NCBI RefSeq assembly: GCF_030580955.1 | Contig: NZ_JAUQON010000006.1 | Location: 1-64,000 of the forward strand | Length of the DNA stretch: 64,000 nucleotides | Reading direction: 5' to 3' | DNA from: Hymenobacter convexus | GTDB taxonomy: Bacteria; Bacteroidota; Bacteroidia; Cytophagales; Hymenobacteraceae | Part shown: piece after piece, positions 1 to 9,944 of the stretch | Position numbering within the stretch: the first letter of the stretch is position 1 | Layout of the letters: every line of letters begins with the position of its first letter | Translations under genes and position numbers: made by a program | The notes under the pieces: generated by a model | Databases searched by the model: none | What the model was told of the DNA's origin: nothing | Seen by the model: the letters and a program-made list of their open reading frames with translations, nothing else

Positions 1-230
1 CATTGTGACGGCCAATACCGGCAGCAACACGGCCGGGGTATTGCTGGGGCTCGCCAGCGGCGGCTTTGCCCCAGTCAATAACTACCCATCTGGCACCGGC
101 GGCTCCCCCCTTAGCGTAGCTGTAGGCGACGTCAACGGCGACGGTCGGCCCGACATTGTGACGGCCAATACCGGCAGCAACACGGCCGGGGTATTGCTGG
201 GGCTCGCCAGCGGCGGCTTTGCCCCAGTCA
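1..230. repeat. Exact 77-bp direct repeat inside the FG-GAP gene
   Basis: Bases 1-77 and 154-230 are identical. The offset of 153 bp is a whole number of codons, so the repeat encodes the same blade segment twice. This points to recent duplication or gene conversion within the propeller gene. Confidence 0.9.
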
Positions 231-652
231 GCACTTATTCTACCGGCACCGCTAGCGGCCCCGATGGCATTGCCGTGGCTGACGTGAACGGCGATGGCCG
301 GCCCGACCTTTTGACGGGGAACTCTAGGAACGGCGCGGTCGCGGTACTGCTCAACACCGGCACGTTCACGCCCCTGGCCGCCACGCCCGCCGCTGCGGCA
401 GCCGCTGAAGTAACTCTGTTTCCCAACCCGGCGCGGGGCAGCTTCGCGGTGCAGCTGCCCGCCGCCTGGGGCGCCGCCCCCGTGCGGGCCGAGTTGCTGA
501 ACGCGCTGGGCCAAGTGGTAGCAACCCGCGCGGCGCAGCCTACCGCCGGGGCCACACTCACCATGGAAACGGCTGGCCTGAACGCGGGCATCTACACCCT
601 ACGGCTGCACGCCGGCGGCCACGCTCTGACCAAACGCGTGGTGGTCGAATAG
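2..652 (+). CDS. FG-GAP/VCBS repeat surface protein with T9SS C-terminal domain (3' end only)
   Basis: The reading frame is open to the window's left edge, so the true start lies upstream. It holds FG-GAP/VCBS-type units with the calcium-binding-like signature DVNGDGRPD, seen twice. These units form beta-propeller blades in secreted proteins. The last 75 or so residues start at LFPNPARG and end in KRVVVE, which matches the type A sorting domain that directs export by the type IX secretion system and cell-surface attachment. Two blades are encoded by an exact 77-bp DNA repeat at an offset of 153 bp (51 codons). The ligand or enzymatic role cannot be told from this fragment. Confidence 0.85.
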   Translation: MVTANTGSNTAGVLLGLASGGFAPVNNYPSGTGGSPLSVAVGDVNGDGRPDIVTANTGSNTAGVLLGLASGGFAPVSTYSTGTASGPDGIAVADVNGDGRPDLLTGNSRNGAVAVLLNTGTFTPLAATPAAAAAAEVTLFPNPARGSFAVQLPAAWGAAPVRAELLNALGQVVATRAAQPTAGATLTMETAGLNAGIYTLRLHAGGHALTKRVVVE

Positions 653-683
653 CTCGCTTCGCGTCCCGGGTTTGAACTTTCGC

Positions 684-716
684 CTCCACCGCTGCTCGGC
701 TGTGGAGTCTTTTTTT
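684..716 (+). terminator. Probable terminator of the FG-GAP gene
   Basis: An imperfect hairpin pairs CTCCAC (684-689) with GTGGAG (702-707), with further GC pairs inside. It is followed by a run of seven or more T. It lies about 30 bp after the stop codon. Confidence 0.6.
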
Positions 717-780
717 AGCTGGTAGTCAAGCTGCCTGAATAGGCGGGGCTCAGACAATTGGAGGCCGGGGCAGGCAGTGA

Positions 781-2493
<1,713 letters not shown>

Positions 2494-2518
2494 GCTGCCT
2501 GCGGCTTACTAAGAAATT

Positions 2519-2638
2519 GGGGACGCCTGTCATCCTGAGCGTAGCGAAGGACCTTATCACGCCAGAGTAGCTTGTTGTAATTCTTTTTACTCAAGCGCGA
2601 TAAGGTCCTTCGCTACGCTCAGGATGACAGGCGTCCCC
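2519..2638. repeat. Long intergenic palindrome, GTCATCCTGAGC family
   Basis: Two perfect 40-bp inverted arms (2519-2558 and 2599-2638) flank about 40 bp of unrelated, AT-richer sequence. The arms contain GTCATCCTGAGC followed by AGCGAAGGAC. A close relative lies at 11770-11858. It sits between pyrG and yidC and carries no coding sequence. Confidence 0.9.
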
Positions 2639-2688
2639 AGTTCTTCATTCCTCATTTTTCATTCTTCCTTAAGCGCAGCGTCCCGCCG

Positions 2689-2696
2689 TACCTTTG
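2689..2696 (+). promoter_or_regulatory. TAnnTTTG -7 box of yidC
   Basis: TACCTTTG is an exact match to the Bacteroidota -7 consensus, 24 bp before the yidC ATG. No convincing -33 TTG was seen. The palindrome just upstream separates this promoter from pyrG. Confidence 0.55.
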
Positions 2697-2720
2697 CCCC
2701 TTCGCAACCCTTAACAACTG

Positions 2721-4505
2721 ATGGATAAAAATTCAGCAACCGGCCTTTTTCTGATTTCGGCCTTGCTTCTCGTGTACCTGTTCTTCTTCAGCCCGAAGAA
2801 GACGGATGAAAAAGCCGCCGGCAAAACCCCGCCGGCCACCACGGCCGCCGCCAAAGCGCCCGCCGTACTCACCACGGCCCTGGCCCCGGAAGCTACTCTT
2901 GATACCACCGCCGGCCCAGCCCAGGACCTGCACCTGACCAACGCCAACCTCGACGTGACGCTCTCGACGCGGGGCGGCCGGATTTCGGCCGTGCGCCTGT
3001 TGAAGTACAAGACGTTCTTCGGCAAGCCGATGGACTTGTTCGACGCCAACAGCGCGCGCATGGACACCAAATTCCGGACCCTGGACGGCAAAACCGTGCA
3101 GTTTTCGGATTTGAATTTCCAGGCCGTGCCTTCGCAGGCGGCGGGTGGCGGCTCGATGCTCACCTTCACGGCGCCCGTGGCCGGTGGCAGCATCGTGCAG
3201 ACGTACACATTGCCCGCCAACAGCTTCGAGGTGAAGTACGACCTGCGCCTCAACGGCCTGGACCGCACCGTGGCCCAGGAGCCGCTCACCTTCTCGTTCA
3301 TCGACGAGGTGCGCCAGACCGAGCAGGACCTTAAGCAGAACCGCAACCACACCACCATCAACCACTACCTGGCCGCCGGCGACCAGGGCGCCCTGGCCGA
3401 AGCCAGCGAGAAGCCCGAGGAAATCAAGGCCAGCGGCCCGGTGAAATGGGCGGCCCACAAGCACGACTTTTTCGTGGCTGGCCTCATCGCCGACCAGCAG
3501 CCCTTCGCCGGCGGTGCGTTCAACTCGAACGTGAACCTGGCCGATTCCAGCACCATCAAAACGCTGAGCACCACCCTCACCATTCCGGTGGCGGAGGTGG
3601 AGCAGGGCCGCGGCCAATACCGCTTCTTCTTCGGCCCGAACTCGTTCAATCTGTTGAAGGCCGTGACGCCCGAATTTGACCGCAACGTGTACCTGGGCTG
3701 GGGCCTGTTCCGCTGGGTGAACCGCTTTGTGGTGCTGCCGGTGTTCCACTTCTTGGAGCAGTACATCAGTTCCTATGGCATTATCATCCTGTTGCTGGTG
3801 GTACTCATTAAGCTGGTAACCTGGCCGTTGACCTACAAAACCTACGAGAGCCAGGCCCGCATGAAAGTGCTGAAGCCGGAGATTGACGAGCTGAAAGCCA
3901 AGTACGGCGACGACCAGACGAAAGTGCAGCAGGAAACGATGAAGCTCTACTCGACCTTCGGTGTGAGCCCGCTCAGTGGCTGCGTGCCCACGCTGCTCAC
4001 GCTGCCCATCCTGTTTGCCATGTTCCAGTTCTTCCCCAACGCCATCGAGCTGCGGCAGCAGACCTTCCTCTGGGCCAAGGACCTGAGCAGCTACGACGTG
4101 TTTGTGAAGCTGCCCTTCTACGTGAAATGGTACGGTGACCACGTGTCGATGTTCACGCTGCTCATGACGGCCTCCACCCTGCTCATGACCTGGCAGAGCA
4201 ACCAGACCAACACGGCCATGCAGGGCCCCATGAAGACGTACAGCTACCTGATGCCCATCATCTTCCTGTTCGTACTGAACAGCTTTGCGGCCGGCCTCAC
4301 CTGGTACTACTTCGTGTCGAACGTCATCACCTTCGCCCAGCAGGCCCTCACCCGCGCCCTGGTGGATGACACCAAAATCCGCGCCCAGCTCGACGCCAAC
4401 AAAATCAAGAACAAGGACAAGAAGCCCGGCGGCCTGCAAGGCCGCATCGCCGAAGCGATGAAAGCCGCACAGGAGCGCGAAGCCCAGGCCAAGCGCAAGT
4501 CGTAA
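2721..4505 (+). CDS. yidC: Membrane protein insertase YidC
   Basis: This 594-residue inner-membrane insertase helps integrate membrane proteins alone or with SecYEG. An N-terminal signal anchor (about residues 8-25) is followed by a large periplasmic beta domain (about 60-320). The conserved C-terminal 60KD_IMP/Oxa1 region comes next, with several membrane helices from SSYGIIILLLVVLIKLV to the helices near residue 535. The tail is Lys-rich, as in many YidC proteins, and may contact the ribosome. The length fits the Bacteroidota and Gram-negative form. It is followed by a strong hairpin terminator. Confidence 0.96.
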   Translation: MDKNSATGLFLISALLLVYLFFFSPKKTDEKAAGKTPPATTAAAKAPAVLTTALAPEATLDTTAGPAQDLHLTNANLDVTLSTRGGRISAVRLLKYKTFFGKPMDLFDANSARMDTKFRTLDGKTVQFSDLNFQAVPSQAAGGGSMLTFTAPVAGGSIVQTYTLPANSFEVKYDLRLNGLDRTVAQEPLTFSFIDEVRQTEQDLKQNRNHTTINHYLAAGDQGALAEASEKPEEIKASGPVKWAAHKHDFFVAGLIADQQPFAGGAFNSNVNLADSSTIKTLSTTLTIPVAEVEQGRGQYRFFFGPNSFNLLKAVTPEFDRNVYLGWGLFRWVNRFVVLPVFHFLEQYISSYGIIILLLVVLIKLVTWPLTYKTYESQARMKVLKPEIDELKAKYGDDQTKVQQETMKLYSTFGVSPLSGCVPTLLTLPILFAMFQFFPNAIELRQQTFLWAKDLSSYDVFVKLPFYVKWYGDHVSMFTLLMTASTLLMTWQSNQTNTAMQGPMKTYSYLMPIIFLFVLNSFAAGLTWYYFVSNVITFAQQALTRALVDDTKIRAQLDANKIKNKDKKPGGLQGRIAEAMKAAQEREAQAKRKS

Positions 4506-4524
4506 TCAGGACGACTGATAGAAA

Positions 4525-4558
4525 ACCGTCATGCTCCGCTGCGCTCTGCATGACGTTC
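4525..4558. repeat. Short palindrome of the GTCATGC family
   Basis: A compact inverted repeat (CCGTCATGC ... GCATGACGTT) encloses the CGCTGCGCTCTG segment typical of the longer family members at 17569 and 30028. It looks like a solo or collapsed copy just after yidC. Confidence 0.6.
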
Positions 4559-4581
4559 GTAGTAATTGCAGACAACCTTCC

Positions 4582-4631
4582 AAACCGACAGAACGCAACC
4601 GTAGGCACGGTTTTCGTTCTGTCGGTTTTTT
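4582..4631 (+). terminator. Strong hairpin terminator after yidC
   Basis: A perfect 14-bp stem (4582-4595 with 4615-4628) contains an inner 6-bp stem (AACCGT 4597-4602 with ACGGTT 4607-4612). The T-run continues to 4631. This fits intrinsic termination of the pyrG-yidC region ahead of the next gene. Confidence 0.8.
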
Positions 4632-4669
4632 GTGTGCCTACTTTCACGGCCATAATGCTTCGATTCACC

Positions 4670-5179
4670 ATGCGCCACCTTCCGCTCCTCCTGCTCCTCA
4701 GTTTCTTTAGCTGCATCCTACCCGCCTGCGCCCAGAAGGCCACGGTCCAGAAAACCAAGACCAAGAAGGCCAGCAAAAAGGCCGCGCCCACCGAAGCCGG
4801 CCCCGTGCTCACCTACGAGCGCACGCCGTGTTTCGGCACCTGCCCGGCTTACACGATGCAGGTGTACGCCGACGGGCGCGTGGCCTACGAAGGCCGCAGC
4901 CACGTGCCCCTGATGGGCAAACAGGCCCTGAAACTACCCGCTACCGTGGTGGCCGATATGTTGCGCCAAGCCAAAGAAGCCCGTTTCGAAACGTTCGAAA
5001 CGCAGTACCGAAGCGGCGTTACGGACATGCCCAGCACCATTGTGGCCATTCGCCAGCCCGACGGCACCCTCAAAAAAGTAACGGCCGAATCGAACATCCC
5101 CGAGAACGTGCAAAGCTATTTCACCTTCCTCACCACGCAGTTCGATGCGCTGGCCCAGCTGAAAGGCGCGGAGAAATAA
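4670..5179 (+). CDS. DUF6438 domain-containing exported protein
   Basis: The product is about 169 residues. It starts with a hydrophobic signal peptide (MRHLPLLLLLSFF...) whose end, LPACAQ, could be a lipobox (C) or a signal peptidase I site. A Lys-rich stretch follows. The mature part begins with the YERTPCFGTCPAYT signature of DUF6438 and the YADGRVAYEG strand pattern. The function of this family is unknown; it is common in Bacteroidota. An alternative ATG lies at 4655. Starts further upstream run through the terminator and were rejected. A TACTTTCA element close to the -7 consensus lies just upstream. Confidence 0.8.
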   Translation: MRHLPLLLLLSFFSCILPACAQKATVQKTKTKKASKKAAPTEAGPVLTYERTPCFGTCPAYTMQVYADGRVAYEGRSHVPLMGKQALKLPATVVADMLRQAKEARFETFETQYRSGVTDMPSTIVAIRQPDGTLKKVTAESNIPENVQSYFTFLTTQFDALAQLKGAEK

Positions 5180-5182
5180 GGA

Positions 5183-5232
5183 GTCATTCAAACGAGGAGA
5201 CGCGACACTTCGCGTCTCCTCGTTTGAATGAC
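5183..5232. repeat. Perfect hairpin, GAGACGCG family
   Basis: A perfect 23-bp stem (5183-5205 with 5210-5232) has a 4-base CACT loop. The inner part GAGACGCGA-CACT-TCGCGTCTC recurs at 5263 and 40848. It lies just after the DUF6438 stop codon and could also act as a terminator-like structure, though no T-run follows. Confidence 0.85.
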
Positions 5233-5262
5233 GTGGGAACGGTACTGTTCCGGTCGTTCAAC

Positions 5263-5290
5263 GTAGAGACGCGAAGTGTCGCGTCTCTAC
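5263..5290. repeat. Second hairpin, GTAGAGACGCG family
   Basis: A perfect 12-bp stem with an AGTG loop reads GTAGAGACGCGA ... TCGCGTCTCTAC. Its core is the reverse complement of the core of the hairpin 30 bp upstream, so the two copies together form a larger inverted pair. Confidence 0.85.
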
Positions 5291-5312
5291 AGCGCTCAGA
5301 CCCGCACCCAAA

Positions 5313-6161
5313 TCAATGCTTCGCGCCAGCAGCTTGCGGCGCAAACACCGCCCGAAAAGCCCGTAGCGCCGCCGGATGGTAGATGGTGGCGTGCGTTTCT
5401 TGGGGCATGGCCTCGTAATGCCAGTTGCCCAGGCGCGCCGCCTGCTGGCGGGCCAACTCTACCAAATGGGGCGTGACGACCGTGTCTCCATGGATGCTGG
5501 TGGCGAGGTACACCGTGGCGGCGGGGCGCGTTTTCTGGAGTTGCGTTGCGGCTTGCGCGGCCAATTGGCCATTATTCCACCACAGGCTGGGGTCGAAGGC
5601 GAGGTAGGTGTTGAATAAAGAGGGTTCGAGCAGCAGGGTTTCGACCACGAACAGGCCGGCGAGTGACTCGCCCACGATGGCCGTTTCGGCCGTGGTGCGG
5701 TAGCGCTGCTTCACCGCCGGCATTAGCTCCTCACGGATAAACTGCCGGTACGCGGCCGAGCCGCCCACTTTGGGCGCAATCTGCTTGTCCTTTTCGTTGG
5801 TGGTGGGGCCGGTGAGGTCGCGCCGCCGCTGGGTATTTTCGATGCCGACCAGGATGAAAGGCCGCATCGTGCCATTGCCCACCAGTACCTGCACCAGGCC
5901 CGCCACGTGCAGGAAATCTTCCTGCATCCCGCCATCGGGCATGTAGAGCACCGGCAGCCGCAGCGTGGCCGATTCAGCATAGCCCGCCGGCAGGTACACG
6001 TTGATGCGCCGGGTCTCCGCCAGGCTTTTGGAGGCAATGGTAAACGTCTGGCCCATCACCAGCGGCACCGGTCCCGATACCGGCCCCACGGCCTGACCAT
6101 GCGCCCCGAAAAGCCCCAAAAGGCCGACCATCAAAAAAACAGCGATGCGGAAGCGGTTCAT
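5313..6161 (-). CDS. Alpha/beta-hydrolase fold esterase, exported
   Basis: This is a 282-residue protein with an N-terminal signal peptide (MNRFRIAVFLMVGLLGLFGAHGQ). It resembles the esterase D/BesA-type alpha/beta hydrolases (COG2819). An early beta sandwich leads into the VYLPAGYAE and VLYMPDGG motifs. The nucleophile elbow GESLAG has S166. A probable catalytic His is in QETHATIYH near the C-terminus. The substrate is unknown; relatives cleave small esters or siderophore esters. The ATG at 6161 is preferred over a TTG at 6194 that overlaps the upstream stop, because it gives a clean signal peptide. It is probably co-transcribed with the upstream peptide-binding lipoprotein. Confidence 0.8.
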   Translation of the reverse strand: MNRFRIAVFLMVGLLGLFGAHGQAVGPVSGPVPLVMGQTFTIASKSLAETRRINVYLPAGYAESATLRLPVLYMPDGGMQEDFLHVAGLVQVLVGNGTMRPFILVGIENTQRRRDLTGPTTNEKDKQIAPKVGGSAAYRQFIREELMPAVKQRYRTTAETAIVGESLAGLFVVETLLLEPSLFNTYLAFDPSLWWNNGQLAAQAATQLQKTRPAATVYLATSIHGDTVVTPHLVELARQQAARLGNWHYEAMPQETHATIYHPAALRAFRAVFAPQAAGAKH

Positions 6162-6190
6162 TGGCAATGTTGGAATGAGATTTATCCGGC

Positions 6191-8008
6191 TCAACGACGC
6201 AGAGTCTTCTGGAAAAGATGCGGCGACTCCTTACGCACCCGCTCCAGCAGCAGAGTATTCATGGGGTTGGGGGTGAGGCCGCGCACGTTGTTCTGCGTCA
6301 GGCGCACCACCACGTCATAATAGAGGCTGATGACGGGCGATTCCTCCACCACAATGCGGTCCATGGCCTGATAGAGGGCCGTGCGCCGGGCTACGTCCTG
6401 GGTGCGGCGGGCTTCGTCGTAAAGCTTGTCGTAGACGGCGCTTTTGAAGTGGGTTTTGTCGGGGCCGCCGGGGCTGAAATTGGGGCTGTAGAACAGGGCC
6501 AGGTAGTTTTCGGCGTCGGGGTAGTCGCCCAACCAGCTTTTGGCGAAGAAGGCCACCCGGCCATTATCCACCAAATCCTGCTGCGCAGCCGATTGGTTGA
6601 TGTCAATCTGGACCTGCACGCCCACGTCGGCCCACTGCTTTTGCAGGTATTCGCCTATCTCCTTGCGTTCCAGCACAGTGCTGAGGCGCAGCTTCAGGGG
6701 TCGCTGGGGGCCGTAGCCGGCGGCGCGCAGCAACTGGCGGGCCTTTTGCGGCTGGTAGCTGTAGCCGGGCACTTCCTTTTCGGAGAACGAAGGCAGGGCC
6801 TTGGGCACGAAGCCCGAGGTGCCCGGGTCGCCCACGCCGTTGAGCAGGTATTTGAGCATTTCGGGCTTGTTCAGGGCGTAGTTGAGGGCCTGGCGCACGC
6901 GCTTGTCGCGCAGGGCGCGGCCCTGCGCGGCCTGCTCGCCGGTCAGGTTCGCCGAATCGAGCTGAAAGCCCAAGTACTCGTTGTTCAGGTACGGCACTTT
7001 CTGGACCGTGAATTTGCCCTTGAAATCTTCCCGAATACTGCCGTCCTGGTGCATAATCAGGTCGCGCGAGCCGGCCCGGATGCCGGACAGAAAATCCAGC
7101 TTGCCCTGCATGAATGTCAGAAACTCGGTCTTGCGGTCGGGCAAGAAGCTGATAGCCACGGCGTCCAGATACGGCAGCGCCTTGCCCTGCCGGTCGCGCC
7201 GCCAGTAGCTGGGGTTGCGCTCATAAAGCAAAATGTTGCCCTCGTCCCACAGCTTGAAGCGGAACGGGCCCGTGCCCACCGGATGCTCGCGGAAATCTTT
7301 GCCGTATTTCTCCACCGCCTCGTGCGGCACCACGTAGGCATAGGGCATGGTTAGGATTCCCAGAAAGGGCACAAACGGCTCCTTCAAATGGATGCGCAGC
7401 GTGGAATCGTTGGCGGCCACGAAGGCGGTATCGCTGGGGCTGCCATCCGGCTTTTCCAGGATTTTGCCCCGAAAAATCCAGCCGCCGGTGCTGGCCGTGG
7501 CCGGGTCGAGGATGCGCCTGAAGGAATAAACGAAGTCCTGCGCCTTAACCTGACGAGTGGGAACCGGGTAAGATTCTAGGTGGTCGTAATCAACCGGCCG
7601 GTGATGGTCCCGTGCCTCCTGTTCGGCCATAGCTCGCAAAGATGCTTCAGAGGGCTTAAAAACTGCCGAATCTTCGTGAAAAAACACCCCCTTGCGCAAC
7701 ACGAAAGTATAGGTACGCCCATCGGGCGAAATGCTGTAGCGCCGGGCCAGCGCTGGTACCGGCTGCAAGGTCGAATCCAGTTCGACCAAACCATTGTAGA
7801 GCTGGTTCACGGCCCACCAGTTGGCTTGGTTGCGGGCAAAAGCGGGGTCGAGCGACGAAAGGGCTTCGGGCTGGTTGTAGCGAAACACGCGGCGTTCATC
7901 GGCAGCCGGGCGGGCCGCGTCGTGGCAGCCGGCCAGGGCCAGCGCCGCTGCCGAAAATCCAAATAGTTTAGCCGAGAAGCTAGCCCAACGAGCCAAAAAA
8001 GGGGCCAT
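6191..8008 (-). CDS. ABC transporter substrate-binding lipoprotein (peptide/OppA-like)
   Basis: The product is 605 residues, an SBP family 5 (OppA/DppA-like) solute-binding protein. The signal peptide ends in a lipobox, LALAGC, with C28 as the lipidated residue. Family features include the early NQLYNGLVELD segment, the SPDGRTYTFVLRKGVFFHED motif, HPVGTGPF, and a late region containing YPDAENYLALFYS. These proteins bind peptides or related ligands for uptake, or signal their presence. No permease or ATPase genes are adjacent, so its transport partner lies elsewhere. The ATG at 8008 is chosen over a GTG at 8038 because it gives a normal lipoprotein signal. Confidence 0.9.
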   Translation of the reverse strand: MAPFLARWASFSAKLFGFSAAALALAGCHDAARPAADERRVFRYNQPEALSSLDPAFARNQANWWAVNQLYNGLVELDSTLQPVPALARRYSISPDGRTYTFVLRKGVFFHEDSAVFKPSEASLRAMAEQEARDHHRPVDYDHLESYPVPTRQVKAQDFVYSFRRILDPATASTGGWIFRGKILEKPDGSPSDTAFVAANDSTLRIHLKEPFVPFLGILTMPYAYVVPHEAVEKYGKDFREHPVGTGPFRFKLWDEGNILLYERNPSYWRRDRQGKALPYLDAVAISFLPDRKTEFLTFMQGKLDFLSGIRAGSRDLIMHQDGSIREDFKGKFTVQKVPYLNNEYLGFQLDSANLTGEQAAQGRALRDKRVRQALNYALNKPEMLKYLLNGVGDPGTSGFVPKALPSFSEKEVPGYSYQPQKARQLLRAAGYGPQRPLKLRLSTVLERKEIGEYLQKQWADVGVQVQIDINQSAAQQDLVDNGRVAFFAKSWLGDYPDAENYLALFYSPNFSPGGPDKTHFKSAVYDKLYDEARRTQDVARRTALYQAMDRIVVEESPVISLYYDVVVRLTQNNVRGLTPNPMNTLLLERVRKESPHLFQKTLRR

Positions 8009-8026
8009 GCGAACAGGGAAAGAATG

Positions 8027-8034
8027 TATCTTTG
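8027..8034 (+). promoter_or_regulatory. Possible -7 box for parA
   Basis: TATCTTTG matches TAnnTTTG on the plus strand, 154 bp before parA and upstream of the word-repeat palindrome. No -33 TTG is evident. The leader would contain the whole palindrome. Confidence 0.35.
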
Positions 8035-8066
8035 TCACAATGCTACGGCAAAAGTTACTAGTTATT

Positions 8067-8173
8067 AGTTGTCAGTTGTTCGTTGTCAGTTGTTAGTCTG
8101 CTACGCTTAGAAAGCCTGCGAACTGACCCTGAACACCAAACAACCAGCAACTGGCAACGAACAACTGACAACT
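8067..8173. repeat. Word-repeat palindrome ending 14 bases before parA
   Basis: Arms of 26 bases (8067-8092 and 8148-8173) match at 25 positions. Both arms are built from repeated words such as GTTGTCAGTT and GTTGTTCGTT. The spacer is 55 bases. A further partial word repeat carries the pattern up to 8182, 5 bases before the parA ATG. Similar architecture is seen before 15323, 38746 and 39173 and upstream of the 30952 start. Confidence 0.85.
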
Positions 8174-8187
8174 GACAACTAAATCCA

Positions 8188-8994
8188 ATGGGAAAAATCA
8201 TCGCGGTAGCCAATCAGAAGGGCGGAGTGGGCAAAACCACTACTTCCATTAACCTCGCGGCGTCCCTGGCCGCCCTGGACTACCGGACCCTGCTCGTCGA
8301 CGCCGACCCCCAGGCCAACGCCACGTCCGGCGTGGGCTACGACCCCAAGGACATCCAGAACAGCATCTACGAGTGCATGGTGGACGGCATCAACGCCCAG
8401 GACATCATCGTGCCCACCAACATCCTGCCCCACCTCGACCTCATGCCCTCCCACATCGACCTGGTGGGCGCCGAGGTGGAGATGATAAACCTGCCCAACC
8501 GCGAAGAAAAGATGAAGGAGGCCCTGCGCCCCCTCGCCGCCGAGTACGACTTCATCATCATCGACTGCTCGCCCTCGCTCGGCCTCATCACCGTCAACGC
8601 CCTCACGGCCGCGCACTCGGTCATCATCCCGGTGCAGTGCGAGTATTTCGCCCTGGAAGGCTTGGGTAAGCTCCTGAATACCATTAAAATCATTCAGAGC
8701 CGCCTCAACACCGAGCTGGAAATCGAAGGCATCTTGCTCACGATGTACGACGTGCGCCTGCGCCTGAGCAACCAGGTGGTGGAAGAAGTCCGCATGCACT
8801 TCCAGCAGCTGGCCTTCGACACCATTATCCCGCGCAATGTGAAGCTGAGCGAGTCGCCCAGTTTCGGCATCCCCGTCATCCTGCACGACGCCGAGAGCAA
8901 AGGCTCCATCAGCTACCTGAACTTGGCGCGCGAAATCGTGGAAAAGAACAGCGTGGAGGCGACGGAGGAAACGGCCGAGGACGAGCGGATTTAG
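8188..8994 (+). CDS. parA: ParA family chromosome-partitioning ATPase
   Basis: This 268-residue Walker-type ATPase works with ParB and parS sites to segregate the chromosome. The deviant Walker A KGGVGKTT is at residues 11-18. The A' motif LLVDADPQANATSG follows, and the Walker B segment DFIIIDCSPSLGLITVNAL lies near the middle. A C-terminal extension is Glu/Thr-rich. parB follows after two small inserted genes. Orders with parA, parB, a DUF5683 gene, dapB and lepB are typical of Bacteroidota, which supports a chromosomal rather than plasmid role. Confidence 0.95.
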   Translation: MGKIIAVANQKGGVGKTTTSINLAASLAALDYRTLLVDADPQANATSGVGYDPKDIQNSIYECMVDGINAQDIIVPTNILPHLDLMPSHIDLVGAEVEMINLPNREEKMKEALRPLAAEYDFIIIDCSPSLGLITVNALTAAHSVIIPVQCEYFALEGLGKLLNTIKIIQSRLNTELEIEGILLTMYDVRLRLSNQVVEEVRMHFQQLAFDTIIPRNVKLSESPSFGIPVILHDAESKGSISYLNLAREIVEKNSVEATEETAEDERI

Positions 8995-9012
8995 GGGTTT
9001 ATAGTAAACCCG

Positions 9013-9387
9013 ATGCAGCCTGAAGAAATTGAAGATGCCTATTACGAAGGCGGAATGTTCTTCAAGCCGGGCTTTGGAGTTGACGAATGGGAGACACTAA
9101 AGCAACGCCTGCCAATTGGCTCAATTATCACTGGCAAAGTCGTTCATCAAGCTCCGTTCGGCGTTTTTATTGATGCCGGTTTGGGATTCATGGTTTTGAT
9201 GAGAGTCATTGAATTTGGGTTAATAAAACCAAATGGCTTGGTATTTCCTGACGACTACCCTGCTATTGGAAGCGTAATCAGCGGACAGTTTTGCGGTTTT
9301 AATAAGGGCAATCGACAAATTGATGTATGTCGACTTGGCTTGAAAATCCTTCATCCTGATGCAGACAGCAACGGATTCTTACGCTGA
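9013..9387 (+). CDS. Small S1-like (OB-fold) protein
   Basis: The product is 124 residues, most of it one S1-like RNA-binding barrel. The segment GSIITGKVVHQAPFGVFIDA (about residues 36-55) is the classic first strands of an S1 domain. It is followed by an acidic and hydrophobic remainder ending in IDVCRLGLKILHPD. It may bind RNA or the ribosome, but this is inference. Its base composition is clearly more AT-rich than that of parA and parB. It overlaps the next gene by 29 bp. The pair interrupts the usual parA-parB neighbourhood and looks like an insertion. Confidence 0.7.
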   Translation: MQPEEIEDAYYEGGMFFKPGFGVDEWETLKQRLPIGSIITGKVVHQAPFGVFIDAGLGFMVLMRVIEFGLIKPNGLVFPDDYPAIGSVISGQFCGFNKGNRQIDVCRLGLKILHPDADSNGFLR

Positions 9388-9751
9388 GCACCTGCCACCA
9401 GACTTTCGAGTGACATACAGCCTCTTCAGCGTCGAAGAGGGCGGGCGAAAGACCCCGCATTTCCAAGGTATTCGCTGGGATTTCTCTTACGAAGACGAAA
9501 ATATCGGCAAACCGGGCCAAGCCTTTATGATTTGGCCGGAGTTTGTTTCATCTACTGGCGAGGTGCTGCCCGAGGGCGAGCCCATGCCCCGGCACGGATT
9601 AGCGGATATGTTTATTGTCAATCCAGCTTTCCGAAATTTTCATTGCCAGCACATCAGCGTTGGCGTGAAAGGCCACATCCACGAAGGCAACAGAATTGGC
9701 GTTTGCGAAGTGGTTGAGGTGCTGGCGCTTCACCAGAACCCGAAGTCATAG
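9359..9751 (+). CDS. Hypothetical protein resembling EF-Tu domain 3
   Basis: This is a 130-residue protein with no GTPase domain. Its pattern resembles the C-terminal beta barrel of EF-Tu. KTPHFQGIRWDF is similar to the GGRxTPFF region, LPEGEPMPRHG to the LPEG/MPGD region, and VKGHIHEGNRIGVCEVVEVL to the AIREGGRTVGAGVV end. The similarity is judged by eye. It begins inside the end of the S1-like gene (29-bp overlap), which implies translational coupling. Two isolated translation-factor-like barrels side by side suggest a shared job, perhaps on RNA or the ribosome. No function is known to me. Confidence 0.6.
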   Translation: MQTATDSYAEHLPPDFRVTYSLFSVEEGGRKTPHFQGIRWDFSYEDENIGKPGQAFMIWPEFVSSTGEVLPEGEPMPRHGLADMFIVNPAFRNFHCQHISVGVKGHIHEGNRIGVCEVVEVLALHQNPKS

Positions 9752-9870
9752 CCCGAGCGCCCAGTTACGGTGGGGCTCGTTATTCAGGTTTTACGTCTGG
9801 CTCCCCCTCTCCCTGAGGAGAGGGGGCCGGGGGGTGAGGCGCCCGTTAGAACGCCCCCAAAACTTCCGGC

Positions 9871-9900
9871 TTGCCCTTCGGCCAACTATCCGTAAATTTG
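9871..9900 (+). promoter_or_regulatory. Promoter of parB
   Basis: TTG at 9871-9873 is followed after 19 bp by TAAATTTG at 9893-9900. This is an exact match to the Bacteroidota -33/-7 arrangement. parB starts at 9945, giving a leader of about 40 bases. Confidence 0.65.
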
Positions 9901-9944
9901 ACGTTCGGTTGCCAACCGCCTTTTATGGGCCTGGCCGATGCACT

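Noticed and set aside
2733..4439. Long open frame on the minus strand opposite yidC
   Set aside because: High GC leaves antisense frames open. The translation has no conserved motifs and is a shadow of yidC.
9696..9944. Upstream extension of parB
   Set aside because: The extra 83 codons are Arg-rich, not conserved, overlap the preceding gene and lie before the promoter.
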